From Paenibacillus senegalimassiliensis (lineage in GTDB: Bacteria > Bacillota > Bacilli > Paenibacillales > Paenibacillaceae), in assembly GCF_001486585.1 (NCBI RefSeq), contig NZ_LN909041.1, positions 2,501 to 66,500 of the forward strand: a DNA stretch of 64,000 nucleotides. Reading direction: 5' to 3'. Numbering within the stretch: position 1 is the stretch's first letter; each line of letters opens with the position of its first letter. The notes beneath the pieces were generated by a model, which saw nothing but the letters and a program-made list of their open reading frames with translations, was not told where the DNA came from and made no database searches. Positions 26,154 to 35,112 of this stretch are shown here, piece by piece. The position numbers and the translations under genes were made by a program.

Positions 26154-27794
26154 CTATACGTTAGCCTCTTCCGGGTACATGGATTTACGCAAGTTCTGAA
26201 TTTCTTCGCTCTCCAGATATTCATCGTAAGTCATGACCCGATCAATAATACCGTTTGGCGTAATCTCGATAATGCGGTTGGCAATCGTTTGAATGAATTG
26301 ATGGTCATGAGATGTGAACAGGATGGTACCGTCAAAATCAATCAACCCATTATTCAGCGCCGTGATCGATTCCAGGTCCAAGTGGTTAGTAGGCTCATCA
26401 AACAGCAATACGTTAGCGCCGTTGAGCATCATCTTCGCCAACATGCAGCGCACCTTCTCGCCACCAGACAATACGCTTGCTTTCTTCAATGCTTCCTCAC
26501 CAGAGAAGAGCATCCGTCCAAGGAAGCCTCGCAGGAAGGTCTCATCCTGGTCTTTGGAATATTGCCGCAGCCATTCCACCAGGTTCATGTCAACACCGTC
26601 AAAATATTTAGAATTGTCCTTAGGGAAATAAGCCTGGGTAGTCGTTACCCCCCAGCTATACTCGCCCCCGTCCGCTTCCACTTCGTTCATGATAACCTGG
26701 AATAACGTCGTCTTTGGCATACCGTTAGGCCCAACAAAAGCGATTTTGTCTCCCTTGTTGACCACAAAGTTGACATTATCAAGTACCTTCTCGCCTTCAA
26801 GGCTCTTCGTCAAAGCGTCAACCGTCAGTAACTGCTTGCCCGCTTCGCGTTCTCCCTTGAAGTGCAGGAACGGATATTTCCGGTTGGATGGACGAAGATC
26901 ATCCAACGTAATCTTGTCGAGTTGTTTCTTCCGGGAAGTCGCCTGCTTCGATTTGGAAGCATTGGCGGAGAAGCGTTGGATAAAGGCTTGCAGTTCCTTG
27001 ATCTTCTCTTCCTTCTTCTTGTTGGCATCGCGCTGCAATTGCAAGGCGAGTTGACTGGATTCATACCAGAAGTCGTAGTTACCGACATACATCTGAATTT
27101 TGCCAAAGTCGATATCCGCAATATGAGTACACACCTTATTCAGGAAGTGACGGTCATGGGATACTACGATAACGGTGCCTTCATAATCCATCAGAAAGTT
27201 CTCAAGCCACTGAATGGATTCCAGGTCCAAATGGTTCGTTGGCTCATCCAGCAACAGGTTATGTGGACGCCCGAACAAGGCTTGCGCAAGCAACACGCGA
27301 ACCTTCTCATTGCCGCTTAATTCAATCATTTTCTTATCGTGAAGCTCGCGTGGAATTCCGAGGCCAATCAAGAGAGCCGCTGCATCCGGTTCAGCATCCC
27401 AACCGTTCAGCTCGGCAAATTCTCCCTCCAGTTCCCCCGCCCGCATTCCATCTTCTTCGGAGAAGTCAGCTTTGGCATACAGTGCATCCTTCTCTTTCAT
27501 AATGGAATACAATCTTGCATGACCCATAATTACCGTTTCCAACACTTGATACTCATCGTATTCATAGTGGTTCTGCTTCAAGACGGCCATCCGCTCGTTT
27601 GGCGTCATGAACACTTCACCCTGGTTTGGCTCGATTTCGCCAGACAGGATTTTCAGGAATGTAGATTTACCAGCCCCGTTTGCTCCAATTAAGCCATAGC
27701 AGTTGCCGGGGGTGAACTTTATATTGACATCTTCGAAAAGTGCCCGTTTTCCATAGCGGAGCGTCACACCATTTGTACTGATCATTTTGAGCAT
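26154..27794 (-). CDS. ABC-F family ATPase (YkpA/YbiT type)
   Basis: About 546 residues with two ABC domains and no membrane segments, thus an ABC-F translation-associated ATPase. Domain 1: Walker A GANGAGKST near residue 37, signature LSGNEKVRVLLAQAL, Walker B LLLDEPTNHLD, switch SHDRHFL. The basic linker (about 245-300) is rich in Lys. Domain 2: GPNGMPKTT near residue 355, where the usual final Gly of the P-loop is Pro, then LSGGEKVRCMLAKMM and LLFDEPTNHLD. Close to YkpA by content. Start: ATG 27794, six bases after AAGG, is preferred; ATG 27785 matches the family's usual N-terminus (MISTNGVTLRYG) and is possible. Confidence 0.9.
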   Translation of the reverse strand: MLKMISTNGVTLRYGKRALFEDVNIKFTPGNCYGLIGANGAGKSTFLKILSGEIEPNQGEVFMTPNERMAVLKQNHYEYDEYQVLETVIMGHARLYSIMKEKDALYAKADFSEEDGMRAGELEGEFAELNGWDAEPDAAALLIGLGIPRELHDKKMIELSGNEKVRVLLAQALFGRPHNLLLDEPTNHLDLESIQWLENFLMDYEGTVIVVSHDRHFLNKVCTHIADIDFGKIQMYVGNYDFWYESSQLALQLQRDANKKKEEKIKELQAFIQRFSANASKSKQATSRKKQLDKITLDDLRPSNRKYPFLHFKGEREAGKQLLTVDALTKSLEGEKVLDNVNFVVNKGDKIAFVGPNGMPKTTLFQVIMNEVEADGGEYSWGVTTTQAYFPKDNSKYFDGVDMNLVEWLRQYSKDQDETFLRGFLGRMLFSGEEALKKASVLSGGEKVRCMLAKMMLNGANVLLFDEPTNHLDLESITALNNGLIDFDGTILFTSHDHQFIQTIANRIIEITPNGIIDRVMTYDEYLESEEIQNLRKSMYPEEANV

Positions 27795-27897
27795 TACCAT
27801 CCTTTTTTCAATAATCGCACTACTGGCTCCATATTATAGCATAGATTAGCATTTTAGTTGAGTAATCCCCGCCAGAAGCGCCGATGCTCCCAAAAGG

Positions 27898-28842
27898 TTA
27901 GTAAGGCAACCGCAGCGTCTCACCGTGAAATAGAATCTTGATTTGCTCCTCGGAAATGCCCCGTTGCTTGCGGTCCTGCTCCAAGCGGTCAAGGGCTTCA
28001 CGGGCTGTGTCGTCCGCCAGGCGGAACGTACCATAATGCATCGGAATCATCAGCTTGCCCTTCACATCCACGAAGGCCTGTAGTGCCTCCTCGGGCGTGG
28101 TATGCTGGCTGGTCATGAACCATTCCGGCTCATAGGCGCCGATGGGCAGCAAGGCGATATCAATGTTGAAGCGCTGGCCAATCTCTGCAAACCCGCGAAA
28201 ATAACCGCTGTCTCCGGCAAAATAAATCACCTGTGGCTTCTGATCCGGTTCAAACTCGGTCGGCTCCAGAACATATCCGCCCCAATGAGACGTATTCGTA
28301 TCAAACAGGGTCCGCCGGGTCCAGTGCTGCGTCGGGACAAACGATATGAGGACCTTCCCGATTTGCAATTGCTCCCACCAGCTCATTTCAAGTACCCGGT
28401 GAAAGCCCTTGCGGCGCATCTTGCGTCCCAAACCGATGGGAACTACAATCGTGGTCGCGACACTGTATAAACGACGAATGGAAGATACATGCATATGATC
28501 GTAGTGTGAATGAGACAGTAAAATAACGTCGATGGGTGGAAGATCGGCAATGGCGATCCCCGGGTCGGCCAGCCGCCGCTGAAATCCCATGCGTGCTGCC
28601 CAGACGGGGTCTGTCACAATATTTAATCCTTGATATTGAATGAGGAAGGTAGAATGCCCGATCCAGGTCACCGTGCTCTCCTCACGGTTTTGCTGTAGAA
28701 AATCAATCTGAGGTTGCGAGCTTGGGATGACGTAGGAATAATCCTTCCTTTTTCTACGGCGTTCTTCCCGCCATTGTCCGAACTGCTTCAACGTTTTATC
28801 CGTACTTACATTATCGATGTTGTTGTAGCGCGTTCTTGACAT
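27898..28842 (-). CDS. MBL-fold hydrolase, NAPE-PLD-like
   Basis: 314 residues. Metal motif SHSHYDHMHV, then VPTQHWTRR, the aspartate in IYFAGDSGYF and the final His in MIPMHYGTFRL. VTWIGHSTFLIQYQGLNIVTDP is the typical opening of the NAPE-PLD/YtnP-like branch of metallo-hydrolases. Family members cleave phosphodiesters of N-acyl phospholipids or related bonds; the substrate here is not known. No signal peptide. ATG start with GAGGAG 11 bases upstream. It lies upstream of the ABC-F gene, with about 100 bases between. Confidence 0.8.
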   Translation of the reverse strand: MSRTRYNNIDNVSTDKTLKQFGQWREERRRKRKDYSYVIPSSQPQIDFLQQNREESTVTWIGHSTFLIQYQGLNIVTDPVWAARMGFQRRLADPGIAIADLPPIDVILLSHSHYDHMHVSSIRRLYSVATTIVVPIGLGRKMRRKGFHRVLEMSWWEQLQIGKVLISFVPTQHWTRRTLFDTNTSHWGGYVLEPTEFEPDQKPQVIYFAGDSGYFRGFAEIGQRFNIDIALLPIGAYEPEWFMTSQHTTPEEALQAFVDVKGKLMIPMHYGTFRLADDTAREALDRLEQDRKQRGISEEQIKILFHGETLRLPY

Positions 28843-29126
28843 GAATCAAATGCTCCTCTCCACATGACTTTCTTCTATTTTAAAACAAATCCCCCTCTTC
28901 TTCCAAACTTTCCACCCTAATTAACCGGGTCTTTATACTTACGAGCATATATGAACAGGAAAGTCACCGCTGCTAGAATCACGAGTGGCGACGACCAAAC
29001 ATACCACGATCAAGGTCTTCTCCTGCTTCTTGAACATACTTTCGCTTCCTTGCCGCTTAGTGTGTCAGTACACTTACCTTTTTATTCCTTTCATGCCATG
29101 CATTTGCGCTAGAATTGCACGAAGGG
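28843..29126. other. intergenic stretch before cvfC, one doubtful micro-ORF
   Basis: No convincing gene. The minus strand holds a short frame with a possible membrane helix (listed separately at 28917-29009). The plus strand right end contains the cvfC promoter. Confidence 0.5.
28917..29009 (-). other. possible micro-protein with one membrane helix
   Basis: A 30-codon open frame follows a TGA: SWYVWSSPLVILAAVTFLFI then YARKYKDPVN and a stop. It looks like a single-helix micro-protein with a basic, charged tail. There is a Shine-Dalgarno-like AGGAG upstream, but no ATG, GTG or TTG at the right place; the only in-frame start is GTG 28982, which would leave 21 residues and has no ribosome-binding site. 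It may be a decayed gene, or there may be one base wrong at the start. Confidence 0.3.
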
Positions 29127-29155
29127 TTGGGCAAGGCGATGGATTGAGGTACAAT
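29127..29155 (+). promoter_or_regulatory. putative sigma-A promoter of cvfC
   Basis: TTGGGC (29127-29132), 17 bases, TACAAT (29150-29155), 28 bases before the cvfC ATG. Near-consensus -10, moderate -35. Confidence 0.6.
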
Positions 29156-29183
29156 AGTTTAAGAAGGGAGATGTGAACATTGT

Positions 29184-30376
29184 ATGAAAATCATTTTTAT
29201 TGAACCTACCCCTAGCCCGAATTCAATGAAGCTGCATTTGGATGAAAGTCTGGAGCCTGGAATTCGGAAAACATATACGCTTGATAACGAACGCTCCGCA
29301 CCCCCATGGATTCGCGGCTTCTTAAGTATCCCTGGCGTGAAGAGCGTGTTCCACACCGCCGACTTCGTAGCATTGGACCGCAAGGGTAACGCCGATTGGG
29401 CGGCTATCCTGTCCGAAGTACAACGGCAATTCGGGCAAGAGGGCGTGGAATCGGCCTGGAACCCGGATAGCGAGGAAGAAGCCGCGGCCTATGGAGAGGC
29501 CCAGGTCTTCGTTCAGTTCTTCCGTGGCATCCCGATGCAGATTCGGGTTAAGGCCGGGCTGCGCGAGGAGCGGATCTCCTTGTCCGAGCGCTTCGTCAAC
29601 GCCGTTACGGAAGTGGCCAGCGCCACGCTGATCAAGGAGCGCAAGCTCAGCGATTATGGCGTGCGCTATGGTGAGCTCGACGAGATTGCGCGCGAGGTCG
29701 AGCAGGAGCTGGAAGCCGCTTTTCCACAGGAGCGGCTGGAAGGCATTGTAGCCCAGGCCATCGCCCATGGACGCAGCGAGACAGAGTTCGTCGAGCAGCG
29801 CCGGGCGCTCAGCCTGAGCGAGATCCGCGAGCGCATGCAAGATGGCGACTGGCGCGGACGGTACGCCGCGCTGGAGTCCTTGCAGCAGCCGGAGGTGTCG
29901 GCGCTGCCGCTGCTGGCGGAGGCGCTGCGTGACCCGCAGATGCAGCTCCGCCGGCTCACCCGCAGATGCAGCTCCGCCGGCTCGCCGTGGTCTACCTCGG
30001 CGATCTGAAGACGCCGGAGGCGATGGAGCTGCTGTTCCAGGCGCTGCGCGACAGCTCTGCCGCCGTACGCCGCACCGCCGGCGATACCTTGTCCGACATC
30101 GGCGATGCGTCGGCCACGGAAGTGATGATTGAAGCGCTGACCGACAAGAGCAAGCTGGTTCGTTGGCGGGCCGCTCGCTTTCTCTACGAGGCCGGTACAG
30201 ACGATGCGCTGGATGCCTTACGTCAGGCTGCTGATGATCCTGAATTTGAGGTGGGCCTTCAGGCCAGAATGGCTGTGGAACGCATTGAATCCGGCGAACA
30301 GGCCGCAGGTACCATTTGGCAGCAAATGGCCAACCGGGAACGCGGTGATAGCGATAACCCTACGCTCGAAAAATAG
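29184..30376 (+). pseudogene. cvfC: conserved virulence factor C (CvfC/YpgR-like), frameshifted
   Basis: Two frames, 29184-30008 and 29966-30376, form one protein. Residues 1-90 are an Nfu_N domain (IEPTPSPNSMKLHLDESLEP and IPGVKSVFHTADFVALDRKG). Next is a middle region ending FVEQRRALSLSEIRER, and then HEAT repeats (RGRYAALESLQQPEVSALPL; TDKSKLVRWRAARFLYEAGT). The break is an exact tandem duplication of a 26-base unit (CCCGCAGATGCAGCTCCGCC plus GGCTCA, at about 29932-29984). Removing one copy gives 388 residues, near the usual size of YpgR. The family is linked to virulence in Staphylococcus and is of unknown biochemistry. Base composition of the break is very G+C-rich. Confidence 0.85.
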
Positions 30377-30403
30377 CTCTCTTCAGTTGTCATGAATTGG
30401 ACA

Positions 30404-30432
30404 TTGCTCCCCCTATTACCATGCTATATACT
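30404..30432 (+). promoter_or_regulatory. putative promoter of the lysine-riboswitch transcript
   Basis: TTGCTC (30404-30409), 17 bases, TATACT (30427-30432). The -10 agrees at five of six bases; the -35 is poor. Transcription would begin about 40 bases later than the -10 region and before a short hairpin (30479-30510) and the aptamer. Confidence 0.5.
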
Positions 30433-30535
30433 AGGAAAATACGTAAATTCATAGGCACTTTATGAATAAATGCAGCTTCGAAGATCGAAGGGTTGTAACC
30501 CCGATATTCGGACTGCCATAGGAACCTCATCGTTT

Positions 30536-30705
30536 GGTGAGGTAGAGGTCGCGATTGTGAAGAGTACACCGGTGGAGGCGCTAAGAAGCCGCCTTGGAGC
30601 CCGGTGGAAAGGCACTGTCGCCGAAGCTTGGTTGCCCGCTTCTTATGGCATCCCGGCTGGGACTGTCTCCGAAAGGAACAGGACTGTCACGTCATTCCCC
30701 TCACC
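30536..30705 (+). promoter_or_regulatory. lysine riboswitch (L box) aptamer
   Basis: Direct reading of conserved L-box motifs: GAGGTAGAGGTCGCGA near 30539, GTGAAGAGTAC near 30557, GTCGCCGAAGC near 30617-30627, and GGCTGGGACTGTC and AGGACTGTCACG near the 3' side. The closing helix P1 is GGTGAGG (30536-30542) with CCTCACC (30699-30705), a perfect 7-bp match. It is followed by a terminator (30765-30792) and then a lysine permease gene. Lysine bound to the aptamer should favour the terminator and reduce permease expression. The alternative antiterminator pairing was not worked out. Confidence 0.92.
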
Positions 30706-30764
30706 CGGGAATACGTGTTGAGCTATCTTCATGAATGGTGGGAATCACGGTATGTATTGTATGG

Positions 30765-30792
30765 GCCGCGGAATCCTTTCCGCGGCTTTTTT
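30765..30792 (+). terminator. riboswitch-controlled terminator before lysP
   Basis: 9-bp perfect stem GCCGCGGAA/TTCCGCGGC with loop TCCT and TTTTTT, 47 bases before the lysP start. This is the expression platform of the upstream lysine riboswitch. Confidence 0.92.
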
Positions 30793-30838
30793 GCATGGTT
30801 TGGGGGATTAAGGAAGAGGTTAGAAGGAGTGTTCAAGT

Positions 30839-32317
30839 ATGAGCAGCAATAACAATCAAGTAGCCGAACAACAATTAAAGCCGGGGCTAAAAGCCCGTCA
30901 TATGACCATGATTGCGCTTGGCGGCTCAATTGGCACCGGGCTGTTTCTGGCCAGTGGGGGAGCCATTGCTTCCGCCGGTCCGGGCGGTGCCTTACTTGCC
31001 TATGCCGCCGTCGGCATTATGGTTTACTTTCTGATGACGAGCCTGGGGGAACTGGCCACTTACCTGCCGGACTCCGGTTCGTTTGAGACCTATGCCTCCC
31101 GGTTCGTGGACCCGTCTCTGGGCTTCGCCATGGGCTGGAACTTCTGGTACAACTGGGCAATCACGATTGCCGCGGAATTATCCGCCGCCACGCTTATTAT
31201 CAAATACTGGTTCCCGGACAGCTCATCGCTGCTTTGGAGCATGCTGTTCCTTGCTCTGATCGTAGGTCTGAACATCCTATCGGTTAAAGGTTATGGAGAA
31301 TCGGAATATTGGTTCGCCACGATTAAAATTGTTGTTGTTATTATTTTTCTGATCATAGGCGTGTTGATGATCTTCGGCATCATGGGCGGCGAAGCGGTTG
31401 GATTCTCCAACTTCACGGTAGACGATGCCCCGTTCCACGGTGGTTTCTTCGCCTTCCTCGGGGTATTCATGGCAGCGGGCTTCTCGTTCCAGGGAACGGA
31501 GATGGTTGGTGTCGCGGCAGGCGAAAGTCATAATCCCCGTGAGCATGTGCCGCGGGCCATCCGTCAGGTATTCTGGCGAATCCTGATCTTCTACTTCCTG
31601 GCTATTCTGGTCATTGGTCTGCTGATTCCATATACCAATCCTAATCTGCTGCAAGGTGGACTTGAACATATCGGGGTTAGCCCCTTTACGCTAGTATTTG
31701 AACGAGCAGGACTGGCTTTTGCCGCTTCCGTCATGAACGCCGTCATTCTGTCGTCCGTGCTCTCGGCTGGCAACTCCGGCATGTACGCTTCTTCAAGGGT
31801 GTTGTACTCCCTGGCTTTACGCGGCAAGGCACCCAAATTCCTAGCCAGATTAAATCGACGTGGGCTTCCGATCAACGCCTTGATGATGACGACCCTTGTT
31901 GGCATGGCCGCGTTCTCCGCCTCCTTGTTCGGCGATGGCGTCGTCTACAACTGGTTACTGAATGCATCTGGCATGTGCGGCTTCATTACCTGGCTGGGCA
32001 TCGCCATCAGTCATTACCGTTTCCGCCGTGCTTATGTCGCTCAAGGCCGCGATCTCAAGGATCTTCCGTATAAAGCGCGTTGGTTCCCCTTCGGCCCCAT
32101 CTTTGCTTTCGTGCTTTGCTTTGTCGTAATTCTTGGGCAGAACTTATCTGCCTTTACGGGAGAAAATATCGATTGGTACGGTGTGGTTGTCTCCTATGTT
32201 AGCGTTCCGTTATTCCTGGTGATCTGGCTGGGCTACAAATGGAGCCGCAAAACCAAGCTGATTCCGCTTAAGGAATGCAATCTGGATACCCTGACAACCT
32301 TTGATTCCAAAATTTAG
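30839..32317 (+). CDS. lysP: lysine-specific permease
   Basis: 492 residues with 12 predicted membrane helices, APC superfamily. The N-terminus MTMIALGGSIGTGLFLASGG is the substrate-binding unwound helix of LysP-type permeases, and MAAGFSFQGTEMVGVAAGES with SGMCGFITWLGIAISHYRFR are further family marks. Assignment to lysine comes from the L-box riboswitch in its leader, which is sequence evidence for substrate. It imports lysine by proton symport. AGAAGGAG is nine bases before the ATG. It is monocistronic, with a bidirectional terminator. Confidence 0.93.
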   Translation: MSSNNNQVAEQQLKPGLKARHMTMIALGGSIGTGLFLASGGAIASAGPGGALLAYAAVGIMVYFLMTSLGELATYLPDSGSFETYASRFVDPSLGFAMGWNFWYNWAITIAAELSAATLIIKYWFPDSSSLLWSMLFLALIVGLNILSVKGYGESEYWFATIKIVVVIIFLIIGVLMIFGIMGGEAVGFSNFTVDDAPFHGGFFAFLGVFMAAGFSFQGTEMVGVAAGESHNPREHVPRAIRQVFWRILIFYFLAILVIGLLIPYTNPNLLQGGLEHIGVSPFTLVFERAGLAFAASVMNAVILSSVLSAGNSGMYASSRVLYSLALRGKAPKFLARLNRRGLPINALMMTTLVGMAAFSASLFGDGVVYNWLLNASGMCGFITWLGIAISHYRFRRAYVAQGRDLKDLPYKARWFPFGPIFAFVLCFVVILGQNLSAFTGENIDWYGVVVSYVSVPLFLVIWLGYKWSRKTKLIPLKECNLDTLTTFDSKI

Positions 32318-32331
32318 AGGCGCAACAAATA

Positions 32332-32375
32332 AAGGAGATGCCCCCCGGCCATTATCGCCAGGTGAGCATCTCCTT
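32332..32375. terminator. bidirectional terminator after lysP
   Basis: 10-bp perfect arms AAGGAGATGC/GCATCTCCTT with a 24-base loop, T-rich to the right and A-rich to the left. Serves lysP and the convergent transglutaminase gene. Confidence 0.8.
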
Positions 32376-32393
32376 ATTGTTTGCCTATTATTA

Positions 32394-33524
32394 CTATTCC
32401 CAATAAATCTCTACTCGCAGATCCCAGGTACCCTCCAAGGGCTGCGCGAGATAGCTAATATCCATAAGCCCCAGCTCATACAAGGCGGCTAGATCATCGA
32501 GCAGTTGATCCTCCGGCCCCGCATAACGAACAACGGCCTTCTTCGAGTTTGCCTTCAATTCCTCTTGAACGCGCCCTGCCAAGCCTGAAGCATTAACAAC
32601 TGCAGCATCATCATCGTACAGGTTATAGCCGAGTTGCTTCTTCAAGTCCACATAAGCCTCTTGTTTAGCTCCTCCTTGGTTAGCCAAGGCATCGAGGGCT
32701 TCCCGATAAGTCCCTGTGGTTCTAGGATAGTTATTAATTGCCCAAATATGATCCTTGCTCATTTGCTTGTCTGTCCGTAGATAATAAGTATAATTCACTT
32801 GACCTGCGACATCAGGCACCGGATCATCCCAGGTGGTGTCAAGGTGATACCAGTGACCGTCTACCTTAGCCATATTCCAGGCATGTAGCTGACCGTCAGC
32901 GGTACCTTCAACCACCCGACTGTCGACCCCGGCATTTCTGAGCAACTGATAGGTGAGCAATGCATAACCCTGGCATACTGCTTCCCCGGTACGGAGGCCT
33001 TCGTAGGCTGTATATTTTTGCAAATCAGTATCGTATTTAAGGTTAAGAACTACAAAATCGTGAATGACTTTAATCTTTTGGTGGGTATCCATTCCTGGCT
33101 GAATAATTTTCTGCAATATTTGCTTTACCCGTTGCTGGACATAGGCGGTTTGCTCAGCCGTCTCCCGATACTCAATCTTTAACGTAATCTTGGCAGAGCT
33201 GGAGGTCCCACGCCAAGAGTATGAGTAACGATCTACAATGTATTTGGTATATGGGTCTGCATTAAGCGCACCCTCGACTGCACTTATTAACTTGCTGTCA
33301 AGCTCTTGCGTTACCCCTTTATATCTGAATGTAATCGTTGTCTGTCTTGCCTTCAGGCCCTCTGACAACTTACTCTTCATTTGCTCTACTGTAGTAAAAG
33401 TTGCTACATCCTCTGCTGCATTAACCGGAATAATAGCCCATCCGAGCGGCTCCGATCCCAACAGCAAAACGCAAATGGCTCCGGTTACCACCCATCGTTT
33501 AGAAAATCCGCGCCTTCTCCCCAT
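32394..33524 (-). CDS. secreted transglutaminase-like domain protein
   Basis: About 376 residues. Start ATG 33524 has AGGGGG six bases upstream; a longer frame to 33626 exists. A basic start (MGRRRGFSKRW) and one hydrophobic helix, with AIIPVNAAED after it, indicate export or anchoring. The transglutaminase triad is complete: Cys in RTGEAVCQGYALLTY, His in DGQLHAWNMAK and Asp in WYHLDTTWDDPV. In bacteria such enzymes cross-link or hydrolyse surface proteins or act as peptidases; the role here is unknown. Monocistronic, convergent with lysP. Confidence 0.85.
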   Translation of the reverse strand: MGRRRGFSKRWVVTGAICVLLLGSEPLGWAIIPVNAAEDVATFTTVEQMKSKLSEGLKARQTTITFRYKGVTQELDSKLISAVEGALNADPYTKYIVDRYSYSWRGTSSSAKITLKIEYRETAEQTAYVQQRVKQILQKIIQPGMDTHQKIKVIHDFVVLNLKYDTDLQKYTAYEGLRTGEAVCQGYALLTYQLLRNAGVDSRVVEGTADGQLHAWNMAKVDGHWYHLDTTWDDPVPDVAGQVNYTYYLRTDKQMSKDHIWAINNYPRTTGTYREALDALANQGGAKQEAYVDLKKQLGYNLYDDDAAVVNASGLAGRVQEELKANSKKAVVRYAGPEDQLLDDLAALYELGLMDISYLAQPLEGTWDLRVEIYWE

Positions 33525-33755
33525 ACGGCTCCCCCTCTTCTCTTGAGCAAGCTTGTTCAGGTCTTGATTAACCTTCATGCTCATTGTAACACAGCCTATC
33601 CTGCAAAAGACTCCTAGTTTTGTCAAATCGCCGTTTATTTTTCACATCTAGCTCCTACAAAAGGTGGCAGGGCTTAGGTATAATAGAAACATCATATGTG
33701 ATTTAAATCATTGTTTTATTCATTTTTACACTTATTGGAATGGAGAAGCGGTCCG

Positions 33756-33953
33756 ATGACTATTGTGAATCTTTCGGATATTTCTGTAGAACTATTTATT
33801 GCTGTCATGTTCTTCTTATTGCTGATAGCTCCCGTAGTCAGCCTAGGTGTACTCCGCCTGTTTCAGGGACGCAAAAAAGTCGGTTTCACTTTGCTAGGCA
33901 GTGGTGTCGCCGGATATTTCCTGTTCCAACTGATCGTTGGGCTGTTCACCTGA
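33756..33953 (+). CDS. small two-helix membrane protein
   Basis: 65 residues with two hydrophobic helices (ISVELFIAVMFFLLLIAPVV and GFTLLGSGVAGYFLFQLIVG) joined by a basic loop GVLRLFQGRKKV. Not recognised. ATG 33756 has GGAG about ten bases upstream; the frame is open upstream to 33711. A TATAAT is seen near 33680. A bidirectional terminator separates it from convergent trxB. Confidence 0.6.
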   Translation: MTIVNLSDISVELFIAVMFFLLLIAPVVSLGVLRLFQGRKKVGFTLLGSGVAGYFLFQLIVGLFT

Positions 33954-33988
33954 GACTACGAAGAGCAACTATGGAAATTCACCCAAAT

Positions 33989-34027
33989 AAAATGGCGATG
34001 CCGTGAGATACCCGGCATCGCCATTTT
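33989..34027. terminator. bidirectional terminator before trxB 3' end
   Basis: 15-bp perfect arms AAAATGGCGATGCCG and its complement, with a nine-base loop, T-rich on the right and A-rich on the left. Confidence 0.9.
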
Positions 34028-34044
34028 GTTGTCCTTCTTCGAAA

Positions 34045-34995
34045 TCACTTGGCCGCAGCTACAGCCGCTGCATGCTCCAGACTCTCGATATATTTCTCGC
34101 AATCCATAGCCGCCATACAGCCACTGCCGGCCGCAGTAATTGCTTGACGATAGCGGGTATCCTGAACATCGCCACAGGCGAATACGCCTGGAACATTCGT
34201 TTCGGAGGTACCCGGTTTTACCACGATATAGCCATTCGCATCCGTATCGATTTGTCCCCCAAGGAACGCCGTGTTCGGATGATGACCGATGGCGACAAAC
34301 ACACCGCTTGCCGAGATAACCTCTTCTTCACCGGTCTCATTGTTGCGGACCTTCAGTCCAGTCACGCCTGTATCTCCGGCAACCACCTCAAGTGGAGTCC
34401 GGTTCAACGCCATTTCAATCTTCTCGTTTGTACGTACGCGATCTTGCATGATCTTCGAAGCACGCAACTCATCACGGCGGTGTACCAGGGTTACCTTGGA
34501 AGCAAAGCGAGTAAGGAAGCCTGCCTCTTCAAGCGCAGAGTCTCCGCCGCCAACCACAATGATCTCCTTGCCCCGGAAGAAGAACCCGTCACAGGTGGCA
34601 CAGGTACTGACCCCGCGTCCCACATTGGTTTCCTCGCCAGGTATGCCGAGATATTTAGCCGTAGCGCCTGTTGACAAGACCAGTGTTTCGGTAACCAGTT
34701 CGCCCAGGCCTTCTACCTGCAGCTTGAACGGACGTTCGTTCATATCCACGCTATTCACCCAGCCCGTGCGGAATTCCGCACCGAAGCGTTCCGCTTGCTT
34801 GCGCATATTATCCATAAGTTCAGGTCCCATAATGCCTTCGGGGAAGCCCGGGAAGTTCTCCACTTCCGTGGTTGTCGTTAATTGTCCCCCCGGTTGTGGT
34901 CCTTCAATAATCAGCGGGCTCATGTTGGCACGAGCCAGATAGATCGCGGCGGTCAACCCCGCCGGTCCCGTACCGATAATAATCGACTTATACAT
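34045..34995 (-). CDS. trxB: thioredoxin reductase
   Basis: 316 residues, FAD- and NADPH-dependent, cytoplasmic. FAD site [20 protein letters not shown] at the N-terminus, redox-active CATCDG disulfide around residue 133, NADPH site [19 protein letters not shown] and the closing [20 protein letters not shown]. It keeps thioredoxin reduced. AGAGAGG precedes the ATG. It has a strong sigma-A promoter (35028-35056). Confidence 0.97.
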   Translation of the reverse strand: MYKSIIIGTGPAGLTAAIYLARANMSPLIIEGPQPGGQLTTTTEVENFPGFPEGIMGPELMDNMRKQAERFGAEFRTGWVNSVDMNERPFKLQVEGLGELVTETLVLSTGATAKYLGIPGEETNVGRGVSTCATCDGFFFRGKEIIVVGGGDSALEEAGFLTRFASKVTLVHRRDELRASKIMQDRVRTNEKIEMALNRTPLEVVAGDTGVTGLKVRNNETGEEEVISASGVFVAIGHHPNTAFLGGQIDTDANGYIVVKPGTSETNVPGVFACGDVQDTRYRQAITAAGSGCMAAMDCEKYIESLEHAAAVAAAK

Positions 34996-35027
34996 ATGAT
35001 CAAATCCTCTCTGTACCCTCTGATTTC

Positions 35028-35056
35028 ATTATGTTAAACCCTTGATACCCTGTCAA
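35028..35056 (-). promoter_or_regulatory. sigma-A promoter of trxB
   Basis: On the minus strand TTGACA (35051-35056), 17 bases, CATAAT (35028-35033). A perfect -35 and a five-of-six -10, 33 bases before the start codon. Confidence 0.8.
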
Positions 35057-35112
35057 TGTTCCCACCAAGGGGGTTCGGTGAAGGTTACATGAAGGAATGA
35101 TGAAGACGAGAA

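Noticed and set aside
29842..30132. Arginine-rich 96-residue frame inside cvfC
   Set aside because: G+C-rich shadow frame; the HEAT-repeat frames on both sides are clearly the coding ones.
30470..30852. Frames 30470-30721 and 30604-30852 as genes
   Set aside because: The DNA is the lysine riboswitch and its terminator; the translations have no protein character.
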